Below are positions 1-12,085 of a DNA stretch of 64,000 nucleotides, one piece after another (position 1 is the stretch's first letter; each line of letters opens with the position of its first letter). The notes under the pieces are model-generated. The model worked only from the letters and a program-made list of their open reading frames with translations. It did not search any database and was not told where the DNA came from. Both the position numbers and the translations under genes were made by a program. This DNA comes from Patellaria atrata CBS 101060 (Eukaryota; Ascomycota; Dothideomycetes; Patellariales; Patellariaceae), in assembly GCA_010093705.1 (NCBI GenBank), contig MU006097.1:205587-269586 (forward strand). The letters are read 5' to 3'.

Positions 1-677
1 ATATACCCAAGAGGAGGTTAAGGGCCTAGCGAATCCCTCGTTGACCCTTTTGGGGGCCCTGGCATGGCGGATGGATGGTGATAACAGAGCTGATCTCCTG
101 CTAGACTGATGGGGCCAACTTCAGGACTGTGTGCCTTTGTATCGTCTTTCGAAGCACGACATCTACGCATTTCCCTGCTCTTTACCCTGGGAAATCGAAG
201 ACGCTGAATGTTGATGAACTTCATGTTCGGCGTTCTCATCGCAGCTTGTTGATCTTCATTATTCCTTTTCGAGAAGCTCACACAGCTGTTCCAATCACAT
301 AATTGCGCGTTTTTCTTTGTCTTCCGTATGGTCAGGGGCCGATACAGACAAGCCAGTCATTTCGCAAGTCGGCTCGGTCAGCCATACACCGCACCCCTCA
401 GTCTTAAGGGACGAGCAAACCAAACATCGAGCGCCTAACACTTCCGTTGTCACAAGGTGTGATCCTTTTGTTAAGGCATCAAGTTGTTGGTTCTTGTCGA
501 TTAGAACCAACATCGCAGTCTCTTACACATCTTGGAAATCTGTTACCGTGAGCTCATGCAACGCGACGACGGACATATGAAAGAATACAGATCCCCTACT
601 TTGTGGCGTGTAATCGAACAATTGTGACGGAGGACGGACTTCGAGCTGGTATATTCCAAGACCAGAAGGAAAAAATC
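1..677. other. Left edge and upstream region of LIM gene, no supported gene
   Basis: Short open frames occur on both strands, but none resembles a known family and none shows a convincing exon structure. The last 200 bases probably hold the promoter and 5' leader of the LIM-domain gene that follows. A gene lying mainly off the left edge cannot be excluded. Confidence 0.4.
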
Positions 678-3049
678 ATGTCGGATACAATGAGGCCGGC
701 AAGCGTTTTGCCTGCAATTAAATGCTCAGATTGCGGCGCTGAGATTGAAATCGCTCTGATGGGTGAACACATTTGCGCTCCTCAAAGTACAGGTACGTTC
801 GAGCTGTCCGGAAACCCGCAACCACCAAATTGACCCATATACAGAAGCGAAAACAACAACTAGCAGGTGGAATTTTGCGAAAACAGCAACTTTAGCCAAT
901 GGATTCTTGAATTCTGCTCGACCGACACCACCTCCGAGGATAGATTCCTCTGCTGCAAGTATGTTGTGCTGGTTCGTAGGTCGTGTGTTGTGCAAGCTGA
1001 TCGGAATGCAGATAAACCTTTTACCTCAGATGAGCAATTGACACCTGCAAGTTCAAGCAGCAACTACTCCAAGACCCTCTCACCATCACCCATGTTCTCC
1101 ACTTATGCGCAGAAATCACCCAAACCCGGTGCATTACCGAAGAGTGCGAAGGACCAAAGGCCGCTTTCTCCTCCGTCTCCAGATCTTCCCTCAAACCTTG
1201 ATTGCGCATTTCCCCCTTTTCCAACAGCTTCTAGGAGTGGTACACCCGCCGGGATGAAGAGTAGGCCCAAAGATAAACCGGAAAGACTAGGAACGCCCTT
1301 GAATTATAACCAACTAGATTCTTCTCTTGCTCCTGTTAGCCCAAGGATGACTGGTGGTGAGAGCGTGATGAGGAGGATGAACACAATTGCGCCAGGCCCT
1401 TTTGATCGGCGGAGGGAAAAGATGTTGGAAGGGAAAGGGTCGGAAGAACTAGGACACAAGAGAACGCCAACATTAAAGAGTATCCAGGATCGTAGCGGTA
1501 CAGGACACATTCAAAGGCCATCAACAGCATCAGAGTTATCTCGGAGCTCAACGTATGCTGCTGGAACCCGAGAATATCCAAGGAAGTCAAGCAAAGACAA
1601 TATAGACTTTGACAAGGACAAACTTGGTCTTCCAAACCCCCGTCCAGGGCCACCACCAAGACCCGTTAGGACAGACTCTATTGATGGATTTATACAGCAA
1701 CTGCAGGACGAGGGAAGAAGGCTTTCTCCAGAGCCCTTGAATTCGGACGGCCGTTCTCGAACCTTTCCCCAGAGGAAAGAAAGCAGCGATGAGGTGGCAA
1801 GACCTTTACCAGCTGCTCGTAGACCTTCTGAACCATCATCAGAGAGCCGCCTTACCATTGATGAAGCATTGTCGAGTTCCCTTCCTAGTCCCAAGTATGG
1901 CACATCTTTGGGGAGCAAAGCATCATTTCCCAACCTCCTTTCCATTCGGAAATCATCACAAAACAGCTCTGGAGACAGAAGTAAACCTCTACCCGCACCA
2001 GCGCCGTTGCATGTACAACAGCTTAGAACTTTCCACAATCCTACCGGTTCTGCATCATCCGACGATTCATCCTATGTATCGGATGCTCGAAGCTTTAGTT
2101 CCGTGTCCACTCCCCCACCATCAGAATCCTCGAGCCTAGGCCGGAGGCCGTCGAGACCTAACTTTGATACGTCACCTCAGAAACTCAAAGAGAGTGAAAA
2201 GGCCAACTCGGCTCTTCTCACCGATCTGCTATCACTACCAGCTAATATTAACCGGAAAAACACCCCTGAACCGCTTGTTCAACCACCTCAAATTAGGGCC
2301 TTCTCGGAAGTACCTGAATCACCAATGGATCCTGCCATCCAAAGAGGACTTTTCAGTCAACGGAGACCTTCTAGAGATGCGGTTCCACCTATTCCACGAA
2401 TGTCCGAGAAACGAACTATTTCAAGTGTCCCTGAGCAACCAGCCATACCAGCCGTCCCAACCGCTCCTAAACAGCTTCCCACACCTCCACCTGAACCTGC
2501 AAGATCCCTAACACCTAAAGCCGCAGACTCTCTGAATAGACGACCTACCACAGCACGAGCCAAATGCAGAGGGTGCAACGAAGTTATCATAGGCAAATCT
2601 GTTAAGGCAGCCGATGGTCGGTTAACAGGCCGGTATCATAAGCAATGTAAGCTATTCTCACTCGCAACAACATGACTCCAACACTAATTCCTACCTTTTT
2701 AGGCTTCGTCTGTAAAACCTGCCGACAACCATTCGCGACAGCCGATTTCTACGTCATCAACAACTTCCCCTACTGCGGGCAGCATTATCACCAACTCAAC
2801 GGCTCCCTTTGCCAGTCATGCAACACCGGCATTGAAGGACCTTACTTAGAAACAGATCACAAGCAGAAATTCCATCCGAATTGCTTCAGCTGCAGTCAGT
2901 GCAGGAAGGTTCTTAGCGACGACTATTATGAAATAGGTGGTCGTCCCTTCTGTGAACGGCACGCATTTGCCGCAGCTTCCCGAAACAACTACCCCGGAGC
3001 CGGGAGAAGAAATATGGAGAGGCGAACCACGAGATTAATGATGATGTGA
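678..3049 (+). CDS. LIM domain protein, paxillin/Pxl1-like
   Basis: Predicted 736-residue cytoskeletal or polarity adaptor in four exons: 678-792, 845-958, 1012-2646 and 2703-3049. The first exon holds the conserved N-terminal CxxC...HxC zinc-knuckle motif (KCSDCGAEIEI then GEHIC) seen at the start of fungal LIM proteins. A long Ser/Pro-rich disordered middle follows. Two LIM domains close the protein: LIM1 from about residue 595 (CRGC...HKQC / CKTC...CGQH, interrupted by the last intron) and LIM2 from about 660 (CQSC...HPNC / CSQC...CERH). Yeast Pxl1 likewise ends in two LIM domains and acts at sites of polarised growth with Rho GTPases and calcineurin; that role is inferred here. The start at 678 was chosen because the conserved motif begins a few residues later. 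Another in-frame ATG at 690 is possible. The acceptor of intron 1 could also be 886 or 895 without changing frame. Confidence 0.85.
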
Positions 3050-3745
3050 ACCTAAACATTCTCATCTTTTCCTTTTCCTCAAACCTACTAACTTTGTAAT
3101 TTCACGTCTCTCTCATCTTTTATATCCCTCATTACCTACCTTAACTAATTTTTACCCTCCTGCGAGCGCTGTGCGCCATACCTCCCATACCTCCCATATG
3201 CTTTTCCCCCCATCTAGTAGTTTCATATTTCACTTCGCACTGGTTCTATTCAGCGTGCATACGGCCTTGGTGGTCGTAAGGTGGTGTTTTCCTTTTTTTT
3301 TTTTTTTGATGACCAATTCGCTTGAGCGGTTTACCATTGCTGCATTTGATGCACTTGCAGGCAGGAAGTTTGGATTTGTTATACCCCTTCGTTGTTAAGG
3401 ATGGCTGAGGAAAACTTCCTCTTTATACCCTTTTTTAGCATTAGTGCGAGATATACTGTTTTGCATTACTTTGCACTTGGATCGTTATGTTTCTGTCGGA
3501 ATGTATAGTAGAGTAGTTGGGTTTTCTTTAAAGAATGTAGGATAGGTTAGTTAGCCAGCGCAATACTTTAGAGAGTACGCTGAGATCTAGCAAACAAGAA
3601 GAATTTACACTCAAATATCAAGGTTACTTTGAATATGAGGTTAAAAGATGGTATATTGTACAGAGTCTATTGCTGCCACATATAAACAAAGGGTCCCTTT
3701 CGTCTGATCACTCGTTCCACGACCAAAACCTTGTCAGTGGCTCTA
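3050..3745. other. Convergent 3' intergenic region
   Basis: This lies between the stop of the LIM gene and the stop of QCR8 on the other strand. It is pyrimidine-rich with a T17 run at about 3291-3307. No gene, RNA or repeat of note was recognised; it should hold both 3' untranslated regions. Confidence 0.6.
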
Positions 3746-4268
3746 TTATTCTGCCTCCTCTGCAAATTCCTGGTGGCCCGCTTTCGAGTTCAGATAATCG
3801 TTCCTACGTCAAGTGTTAATCTCAGATAATCCCAATACAATCCAGCCTTTCCCATCCGACTACATCCCTATAACCTCCAAAAAAAGAACAGCATTATAGA
3901 AGCATCTAGCATACCTCTCAATGGCCCACGACATTATTGCATACGCCGCCACCATCGGAGGTGCCCAATACAAGATCTGACCTGCGGTCCGACGACCGAC
4001 ATTGAAGAACGCTGCGTGAAGTGTTCCAGCGAGCGGACGCTGTCGATTCTGTGCGAGACCGTAGGTTGTCACGCCTTTTTGAGGTGGGGAGCCTAGGTTT
4101 CCCCACCATCCCATATACCTGCGAATGGGTATTAGCATAGGAATTAGGAGGTAATTGACTTATACTCGGAATGAGAAGTATTGATGGAGTTGAAGGGCTC
4201 ATGGAGCTTTGTTCCGGAAAAAGGTGTACATACACGCCTGGGACCTTTCCGCCGCCGCCGCCACCCAT
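3746..4268 (-). CDS. qcr8: Cytochrome bc1 complex subunit 8 (QCR8)
   Basis: Small single-membrane-span subunit of mitochondrial respiratory complex III (ubiquinol-cytochrome c reductase). Three exons on the minus strand, 4268-4234, 4118-3915 and 3803-3746, splice to 297 nt, a 98-residue protein of usual family length. The glycine run at the N-terminus (MGGGGGGKVPG), the GWWGNLGSP segment, NRQRPLAGTLHAAFFN, a hydrophobic span (ILYWAPPMVAAYAIMSW) and the C-terminal AIERNDYLNSKAGHQEF are all characteristic of fungal Qcr8. The longest open frame runs through the last donor site and gives a false C-terminus, so the spliced form is preferred. The gene is head-to-head with prohibitin PHB1, with 334 bp between the two start codons. 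Confidence 0.93.
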
Positions 4269-4602
4269 TGTCTCGGTTTATCAAGAATCGATTGGGACTT
4301 TTGCAATTGAAGTATAGAGGTATCGCGGGAGGATCGTTGAAGCTGGCGATTGAGTATGCGGGTAAGGTTTATGGCTTTGGTCCGGCTTTGATGTCGAGGT
4401 TGGAGATGGGAAGATATGTAGCTTGGCACGCCTTACCCAATCAGTAGCTTCGAATTTCTGTAAAGGCCATCACTTTGACTTTAGAAACTTGAGGAAAGGA
4501 CGTCGTATCCTCATATCCCCCATTCAGCTCATTCTCTGCAGGCCATTTCTCTTGCTCTCTCGTTTATCTTGCTATCTCTCAAGCGTCTTACACACCCTCG
4601 AA
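4269..4602. promoter_or_regulatory. Shared QCR8/PHB1 divergent promoter
   Basis: These 334 bp separate the start codons of two oppositely transcribed nuclear genes for mitochondrial inner-membrane proteins. The PHB1 side is C/T-rich just before its ATG, as is common for fungal core promoters. No specific factor site can be assigned from sequence alone. Confidence 0.55.
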
Positions 4603-5555
4603 ATGGCACAACAAGCACTCGGTGCCCTCTACAAGGTCGCCGTTCCGGCAGCGGTGGCTCTCTCAGTGGCCAATGCAGCAATATACGATGTCAAAGGTGG
4701 AACGCGAGCTGTCATCTTCGACAGACTGTCCGGTGTGAAAGAGCAAGTAGTGAATGAGGGGACGCACTTCCTCATCCCCTGGTTGCAGAAGAGCATCATC
4801 TACGATGTCAGGACGAGACCAAGGAACATCTCGACGACCACGGGGAGCAAGGATCTACAGATGGTCAGCTTGACGCTGAGGGTACTGCATAGACCAGAGG
4901 TCAAGATGTTGCCGAAGATCTATCAGGTATGAATGAATCCCTATTCCACTGGGTCTGCACGCTTCGAACTTGTGAATATCTGCTTGACATTTGCTCTATC
5001 CAAAACAACCACTAACCCTCTTCACAGAATTTAGGCCAAGACTACGACGAGCGTGTCCTTCCCTCAATCGGTAACGAAGTCCTCAAAGCCATTGTCGCCC
5101 AATTCGACGCCGCCGAATTGATCACCCAGCGTGAAGCCGTCAGCAATCGCATCCGTACCGACCTCCTCAAGCGTGCGCAGGAATTCAACATCGCGCTCGA
5201 AGACGTCTCCATCACGCACATGACCTTCGGTAAGGAGTTCACCCGTGCCGTCGAGGAGAAGCAGATCGCACAGCAGGAAGCCGAGCGTGCTAGGTTTATC
5301 GTTGAGAAGGCCGAACAGGAGAGGCAGGCCAGCGTTATTAGGGCCGAGGGTGAGGCCGACGCGGCGGATACGATTAGCAAGGCCATTGCCAAGAGTGGAG
5401 ATGGTTTGATCCAGATCAGACGGATCGAGACGCAGAAGGAGGTTGCGGGCTTATTGGCGGGAAATCCGAACGTTACTTGGATACCTGGTGGTTCGAAGGG
5501 AGAGTCAGATGGGAAAAGTGGAGGGAACTTTTTATTGGGGTTGAGGTCGGGATAA
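4603..5555 (+). CDS. phb1: Prohibitin 1
   Basis: Mitochondrial inner-membrane scaffold and chaperone subunit that forms rings with Phb2, stabilising new respiratory proteins and modulating m-AAA protease turnover (known for the family). Two exons, 4603-4926 and 5028-5555, encode 283 residues. The N-terminal hydrophobic anchor ([17 protein letters not shown]) is followed by the SPFH/PHB domain ([57 protein letters not shown]) to about residue 190. A coiled coil rich in E, A, Q and R runs to about 235, and the tail is glycine-rich. The start at 4603 matches family length; the open frame extends upstream to 4423 only because the leader lacks stops. Its promoter is shared with QCR8, another inner-membrane component. 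Confidence 0.96.
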
Positions 5556-6099
5556 GTGTAGGTTTAAGGGGCACATTGTAAAATAATTGCATTGGGATGG
5601 TATGGAGAATGGGCACGTGTAGCTCCTTTGTAGCGTACCTTAAGGAATACATTCTACTCTTGTCTCTATGCCGCTGTATGCAGAATATAAGGTAATTGCC
5701 ATGGAATCCGACCAATTCGTAACCTAATACTGTCGCTCATATAGAATTCACGTAAGTTAGAGATATACTTCCTAAATTCAGGAGGGTTGCTTAGACTCGG
5801 TTTTCTATCCAACTTTCTAAACGGTCTCGCAAATTTGGCCTTCCCCTCCCATTTATGCGCGAGATTCAATCACGAGCATTATTTCCTAATCAGGTGATCC
5901 AGGCTTGACGTCAGTACTGCATATTTCCTACCTTAACAACTACCTCTCTAATTGCTACTCCATAACTAAGATACCTTAACCACAATTCCCTATCCCGTCA
6001 TTTCAAACCACACCAAAGCAACACCACTCAATTACCCCAAAGCAGCCCCAATCCCCTATCCTCATACAAATAACCCCCCACCTGATCTTTCATCCCAGA
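5556..6099. other. Intergenic region PHB1 to GFA gene
   Basis: It contains the PHB1 3' untranslated region and the promoter of the GFA gene. The last 130 bases before 6100 are C/A-rich, like a leader. Nothing else was recognised. Confidence 0.5.
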
Positions 6100-6815
6100 A
6101 TGCACCTCACAGGCTCCTGCTACTGCCGGTCCGTCGAGTACACCCTCGACCTCGCCTCGGCCTCCGACGCGCGCACTAGCCTCTGCCACTGCCGCAACTG
6201 CAAGAAGGCATTTGGCGGGAACTACGGTCTCACGGCCAAGGTCCCCAAAGAGACCTTCAAGTACACGAAAGGCACGCCTAGGGAACACAGGGCTGATAAT
6301 GGGAGTGGGACGCAGTTGGTGAGGGAGTTTTGCGCGGAGTGTGGGAGCTTTATTTTGGAGTATGGGGTACGTTGACTTTTTGTTTTTCCTCCTTTTATGT
6401 GGGGTTTGGAATGCAGCAGATTTTTCTTTTTGTTTTTTTTTCCCTGGAGTTCTTTCTTCCTGGTGTTAAGACAGCGGCTGTAGATTGGGTAGACGAGAAC
6501 GTGGAGAGTACGACGGTTTTCTGAATCTAGGGTTAACATCACACCTCGCCCATAGGAGCCCGCAGAACCCAAATTCCGCTACATCGTCGTCGGATCCCTA
6601 GACGAGCCTGAAGCGCTCCCGCCCAAGGGCGAGTTCTTCTGCAAGAGTCGCGCGAGCTGGATGCCTGAGATCCCCGGTAAGTCCTGCGCTCTTCTCTAAG
6701 ATTAATTAGGCTGGGGAAGCGCTGTGTCCCTTGCAGGTCATGTGAGAGCGAGCAAGTTGTGCTGAGTCGAATGTGCGTTCTAGATGTGTTTCACAAGCGC
6801 GAGATCAAGGAGTGA
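6100..6815 (+). CDS. GFA / CENP-V domain protein
   Basis: Small zinc-binding protein of the glutathione-dependent formaldehyde-activating (GFA, Mss4-like fold) family. Three exons, 6100-6366, 6556-6676 and 6784-6815, give 139 residues. Zinc ligands are visible as GSCYC near residue 5, CHCRNCKKAFGG near 30 and CAECGSF near 82, in the family's order. The C-terminal signature SWMPEIPDVFHKREIKE is completed only when the 32-nt last exon is spliced on. Many fungi carry numerous paralogues, and the substrate of most is unknown; the formaldehyde reaction should not be assumed. No partner gene lies next to it. Confidence 0.9.
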
Positions 6816-7835
6816 GAAGGTAGAGCTGAGATCGCGGGACGAGCGAGGCGTTTGAAGGCGGTGGAGGCGTATCGGGGGAGTTTGAGGCGGGGTGGAGGCG
6901 TGAGGTCGGAGGGGGGATATTGGGAGAATGGAGTACTGGGAGGGATGTTGACAGATTTGGGTGGAAGGGAGGGATGTTGAAACAAAAAGCCGAGAAGATG
7001 TTTCGTCTGGTAATGACGTGAACGCACGAATTTTCACGTGTGCTGGGAGGTACCTTGATGGGCTGGGCTCTGACATAGTAATACGATCGAGGTGTGCTGA
7101 CTGCGAAAGTTACTAGCACCAATTGATCATGTGATGAATAGGAAGAGCTAGTAGTATATTGTAGATGGAATTGAGATATGAATGTCGGTTTGCCACTTGT
7201 TCTATTAGGGTGGTCATGGTATATGGCCTGATTATACAAATATTCGCTCGAACGAAACAAGTTAATATTAAAATTGCTGCCCAAATCGCCGCAATACCAC
7301 GTCATGTACAGTATAATCGAAGCAGGGTAGAAAGTTATCAATTGAGCTTTTTATACAGAAGTGCAATAATTTTAGAAAAGCAGTATAGACAGTGAGGGTA
7401 TCATAGATAGCAAAGCCCAGCCCAACAAATCAGACGCCTTAAATTCACAATAGGATTCCATCTAACACTTTGAGCGCCGACGCTTTTTTTCCTAACAGTA
7501 ATAAGGCACACCGTAAACCGCGTGCTTATACCAAGTCTAGCACCGGAACAAACATGAAAAAGAAAGAGAATCGAAATGATAAGAGACCGCGATGTGCTTG
7601 CCCAAAAAAGCACCCCACGGAAATCCGTTACGGCGGAGGAGAGGGTTGAAGAGGATGCAGTCCGAGCACAGGTTCGGTGGCCTAACCGAGCGTGAGATGC
7701 ATGCATGCAGAGCGTGAGTAAGAAGATGAAATGCAGCCCTGAGAGAAGATCATGTCCGTGCATATATTCTTTGATCCACACGATTGCTCAGTGAGAGGTA
7801 GACGATCGGGGTCGGACCTGCACAGAAAGTGGGAT
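6816..7835. other. Intergenic region, nothing recognised
   Basis: A purine-rich stretch follows the GFA stop (about 6816-6985, G-rich on the plus strand). The remainder lies downstream of the minus-strand gene ending at 7836. Open frames of up to 178 codons on the minus strand have low-complexity Pro/Ser composition mirroring the G-rich strand and are not believed. Confidence 0.45.
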
Positions 7836-8579
7836 CTAGTAAGGCGTAGCAGCTTTCTCCTGCATGACATCCACATCGCTGTGTGCAGTGTTCGCATCGC
7901 GATCCCTAGAATATACCGGACTGGACGGTCGAGTGCTCGCACGTGATGCAGTGATAAGACTGGGGTTCCTGAGGCTCGAAGGTCGTGTGGATGGTTGAGA
8001 AGGCGCACCGCCGATGGTACTGTTGTCAGCGCTCGTGAGAACGTCGCCGCTTCTCACTGAGCTCTCGATGCTGCGACTGCTCCTACGACTCTGGAACTGC
8101 GGGTCGTCGCCTTTGAGCATTTTGCGGAAGCGGTTGATCCTCTTGTCGAAGCACCAGAGCTCGTATGGGCCCGGGATGAACTCGCCGTTGCAGTCCCAGC
8201 AGCGAACCCAAGCGACGTCGTCATCGAGGCGGAAAAAGCCTTCTGCTTTGTTTTTCGTTTTACATTTGATGTCGGCGGGTTTCTCGCCCTCGACGATTAG
8301 TCCGTAGAGCTTGCGATCGTCATAGTCGGGTTTCAGGAGGTGACGTTTCAGGACTCGAGAGTAGATGACTGGTATGGGATTGGAGAGTCGTTGCCCATCA
8401 TTGGTCTCGTCAGGGTGCGTCAGATACCACCCGCGACCAGGAATGTACTCGTAGGTACCAGGAACTGGGGTGAACCAGTGCTCAGACCTGCGAAGTGACT
8501 TTGGGGTTGTTTGTCGCTTGAACCATTTACGGGGTGATACGAGAGTTTGAGCAGCAACGAAGAGATTTGGGGTTGGCAT
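7836..8579 (-). CDS. Hypothetical protein, 247 residues
   Basis: Single-exon open frame of 247 codons whose N-terminal 165 residues look like an ordered domain rich in aromatic and charged residues (EHWFTPVPGTYEYIPGRGWYL, KPDYDDRKLYGLIVEGEKP). It includes a short CWDC pair near residue 133 that could bind metal or form a disulphide. The C-terminal third is Ser/Arg-rich and disordered. No signal peptide or membrane span is evident. I do not recognise the family. Codon use and the contrast between ordered and disordered halves favour a real gene, probably lineage-restricted. No informative neighbours. Confidence 0.6.
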   Translation of the reverse strand: MPTPNLFVAAQTLVSPRKWFKRQTTPKSLRRSEHWFTPVPGTYEYIPGRGWYLTHPDETNDGQRLSNPIPVIYSRVLKRHLLKPDYDDRKLYGLIVEGEKPADIKCKTKNKAEGFFRLDDDVAWVRCWDCNGEFIPGPYELWCFDKRINRFRKMLKGDDPQFQSRRSSRSIESSVRSGDVLTSADNSTIGGAPSQPSTRPSSLRNPSLITASRASTRPSSPVYSRDRDANTAHSDVDVMQEKAATPY

Positions 8580-10211
8580 TCTCTAGTCCGAAGACTCTAG
8601 ATTCTGCTTTGAGAAAGGTAATTGGATGAAGAGAGAAAAGGAGTGGATGATGGACGCAATCGCGGCTGGAAGTAAAAGGTTTTATAGAATGATACGAATG
8701 TGCAAAAGTTTCTTATACAAGAGTACAGAGGCGTAGAATTTGCTGGAATAAGAGTGGAAAAAGATTATGGGAGGCAAAGGAAGGGGGAATATATAGTAGA
8801 AGGTCAGTCTGAGTGTGTATTACGATATTGACTATATACGAATGGTAGGGTGGTGACTCTGATTCGCAAAAAATTCTGACGCGCCTGTGCTGGGGGGAAT
8901 TTGCGGTTACGGTAAACTAATGGATCTTCCCGTTGAACCAGTACGAATTCCTGGATTAGTGGAGTCACCAAAGTGACAGGATCACAGGAAGTGATACTTG
9001 CGCTCCTGTAAATCATTGTGAAAAAGAATAATTATGGGGAGAAGATAGGGGGAGGAGGTGTGTGTTGTGCGCTTCCACTCTTTTTCGGGAGGTTAAGTTT
9101 CTGTACTGTTCTTCTCTGGGAAGCAACATAACAAAAAACATCTTATCTCATATTGCGTATCAAGCTCTCTACCGACCAATAAAACGGCCATGTCCAGCAC
9201 CGTGGTCATCGGGAAAAGTCGTACGACGGGCATTTGCAGCTGACATGCAACATCGCAGATAAATAAACGGGTTTGAGGAGGTTGGTAGCGGTGAAATAAG
9301 ATGTGTGGGAACTGGGAAAGGGAAAAGGAAAGGGGATCATACTGGGAGTTAGAAACAGGGAGATGGAAACGACATGTTGCCAATCCGCCAAGTGTTCATG
9401 TCTCAGCACATCTCTCTCTCTCTCTCTCGCTTTAGAAGTCAAGAGATACCTTATCGACGGGAGCATATGCAAGTACACGGGCCTTGAAACAAGCTATACT
9501 TACTCAATCATATCCGTCGATAACACTGATAATCATAATTTTCACATGCTTCTATACAGAGAATTCAGCTGTTGCTGAGATCCGCCCTGCATCAGCACAG
9601 AGTGCAGACACGGTAAGCTCGTGGAGATGTGGACTCCCAAGCTTACCATCGATCCTTAGTAGATCCCGATGGGAATCAGAGGATTCTGTCCACTATCATG
9701 GTCACTTTGCTCATTCGCGGAAGCGGGAAACTTTTCCTAGTTACCCAATGCACATCCATGCTAAAACGATACAGACCACGCGCCGTCGTTTGTTTAAGGT
9801 ATGTGTAGTTCCCACCTATCCCGATGGTGTGGTGTGCAGATTTTCCTTTTGACTTAATATCCCATGCCGTAACATTATCCGATCAATATCAGAGACCTGC
9901 CTGGAGAGGCTGTGTCGCCAATGTCTCCGTTTACCCATTGAGAAAAACATGCATAAACCGATTTCCAGTTCCTCGAGGGTTTGAGCAAGTATTTATGGAA
10001 AAGCGAAACGAGATTTAAAATTCCCAGGTGAGATCGAGCGATCCATTGTGTAACCTTGAGTATCACTATCACCATAAATTGTAACTTCACTGTGACGAAA
10101 TCAATACTGGTCATGATAGAGAATTCGTACATGCTGCCCAATTTTCAACTTATCGAGCTAGCTGATAAACTCCGATACTGGAAATGTAATTATCCGATCC
10201 CCTCAACCCAT
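8580..10211. other. Intergenic region with simple CT repeat
   Basis: About 1.6 kb between the start of the hypothetical gene and the stop of RPL32. A (TC)n tract lies at about 9412-9430. Short open frames on both strands resemble no family. The RPL32-proximal end holds its 3' untranslated region. Confidence 0.45.
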
Positions 10212-10877
10212 CTATGACTCTGTCTTAACCTTGGCCTTGCTATTCGTCACCTTGACACCTAAAGCTTTCGCTTTTGCAATAATTTCTACTCTCTTTCGCG
10301 CAGATACAGCGGAAGCGATTCTGGAAGTGTATTAGTAACCCATCGTTGTCCCAGTAAAATTGTAGATATCGTACTCTGCAGCGAATGTCCTGTTGTGCAT
10401 AAGGAGGAGGTCGACATCGCGAGTATTCTTGACAAGGAAAGCCTTGTGTCCAGAAGGCATCAGATGGCGGGTTTTCTTGTTGGAGCCATAACCGATCTAT
10501 GTAACCCAAGGCGTATCAGCATGACATGTCCGGACATGACCGTAGAGATTCGAAAGCTCTTCAATTCTGCAGATTCTTTCATACACGCCATCCTGTAGTT
10601 GCGTACCTTTGGCATGGCAGCCTGTCCCTTGAATCGTCTCCTCACACGGTTATCAATACCCTTTGGCTTCCTCCAGCTTGGGTCAACGCATTTGAATCGG
10701 TCGGACTGATGACGGTTGAAGCGCGCAGTGTCTATGGAGATATACCGTTAGTTTAAATTCCCGCTGTAGATTATATTCTGCTCTCCAGGAGGCCCTTTTG
10801 TGAGGAAAGGTGTGGATGAGAGATCGAACAGACATACGCTTCTTGACGATCGGGACGTGCTTCTTTGCGGAAACCAT
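10212..10877 (-). CDS. rpl32: 60S ribosomal protein L32 (eL32)
   Basis: Cytosolic large-subunit ribosomal protein. Four exons on the minus strand, 10877-10838, 10731-10607, 10496-10375 and 10320-10212, splice to 396 nt, a 131-residue protein of standard family length. Diagnostic segments in order are [77 protein letters not shown] and [19 protein letters not shown]. The open frames in this region each cover only one exon, so the gene is easily missed. The sequence CTGACAG sits directly before the ATG, with a GTACGT about 70 nt further upstream, so a 5'-leader intron ending at the start codon is possible, as is common for ribosomal protein genes. Confidence 0.95.
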
Positions 10878-12085
10878 CTGTCAGATCAAACCACGGTCAA
10901 TATATCTTTCGGATTCGCCGTTGTTCTGGGTTTTGTCAGGTACGTACTTTGTCGTCGATATCACCAATAAATGCGTCGTGAAGTCGTCGCTCGAAATTGG
11001 GTTTGCAAGTTGCAATGTGTGCCGCGCTAACGACCCGAATGGGTTAAGTCTTGGCATATAAGCGAACGGTCTTCAACACCCCTGTCTTTATGTTCTAAGT
11101 CCAGTCTGATCACTCAAGCCCGAAACTTTTACACCAATGCATGTAATGTCATTACTATATTCTTTTGAAGTCATTGATCGTTGGAATACCCAAGTTCTAT
11201 GCATCAATGGCCGTAGGATCAAGAAAACAGAAGGACCGACTCAGTGACCAAAGCACATGCACAAGTTACAATAGTATTTAGGAATTCTCCGCTATAACAG
11301 CAAACCCTCTGTCGACAGGAATAACGGACTTTTTCCCCACTCTCCTCCGGGAAATAATTCAGCATTTGCTTCTTCTCATTTTGGCTGTTTGCTTATTTCA
11401 ATCATCAGTGCTCGAGCAGTAGCAACTTCATCAGGGTATGTCTAACATCCTCCAACTTTGAAGGCATTTTCTCACCATAAGCAGAGCCATAGCACGTATG
11501 ATAACGGCCTAGTGAACCTGGAGCGTGGTTCCGCAATGACAGACTTGCGTATTATACGCCAGACTATCCCGTAGTTCCGATAAGTGTTTGTAAATTACTA
11601 CTCTTCATCTTTGATCTACTGAAAACGTTAATATGGTTTCATATAATTCGAGCCTTCCACGAACATCAATATACCAATGCAATTTATTCTGGCATTCTTG
11701 CCTTATCTTCAGCTTTCCTACGCCGCAGGATAAAGCTTTCGGAAAAGCTCTAGATTTGGAAGGCTTATAGGAGTATTTTCACTCACTAGAAGAAGTATTC
11801 ATAGCGATCGCTGCCTTCATATAGTCCTTACTACTTGTCATATATTGACGATTTATACGTTTTCCGAGAAAGAACATTCTATTGCACCTTTGATGGTATA
11901 CGACAAAGAACTTGTCCCCTTCCTTGATGTGAAAGTTTCTTTTTTGGGAAGTAAAGCTTTATATTTCTTGATTCGGATCTAGTAAAGTGAGATTATACAG
12001 CGGGGTTTGTTTCCTGGTTCACGATTGGAATCCTAGGTGGATAAGGGTTTGATCTGTGATTCATTGTATGGTACGTTGCTATACC
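10878..12085. other. RPL32 upstream region, no gene recognised
   Basis: The first 200 bases upstream of the RPL32 start should contain its promoter and perhaps a leader intron. The remaining kilobase is A/T-rich with no open frame that looks coding, and no RNA gene was recognised. Confidence 0.45.

Noticed and set aside
1511-2038. 175-codon minus-strand frame
   Set aside because: Antisense shadow of the Ser/Pro-rich part of the LIM protein.
6791-7341. Overlapping minus-strand frames up to 178 codons
   Set aside because: Pro/Ser-rich because the opposite strand is a G-rich tract; no conserved segment.
10497-10606. Box C/D snoRNA in an RPL32 intron
   Set aside because: A CTGA-like D box exists but no adequate C box or terminal stem.
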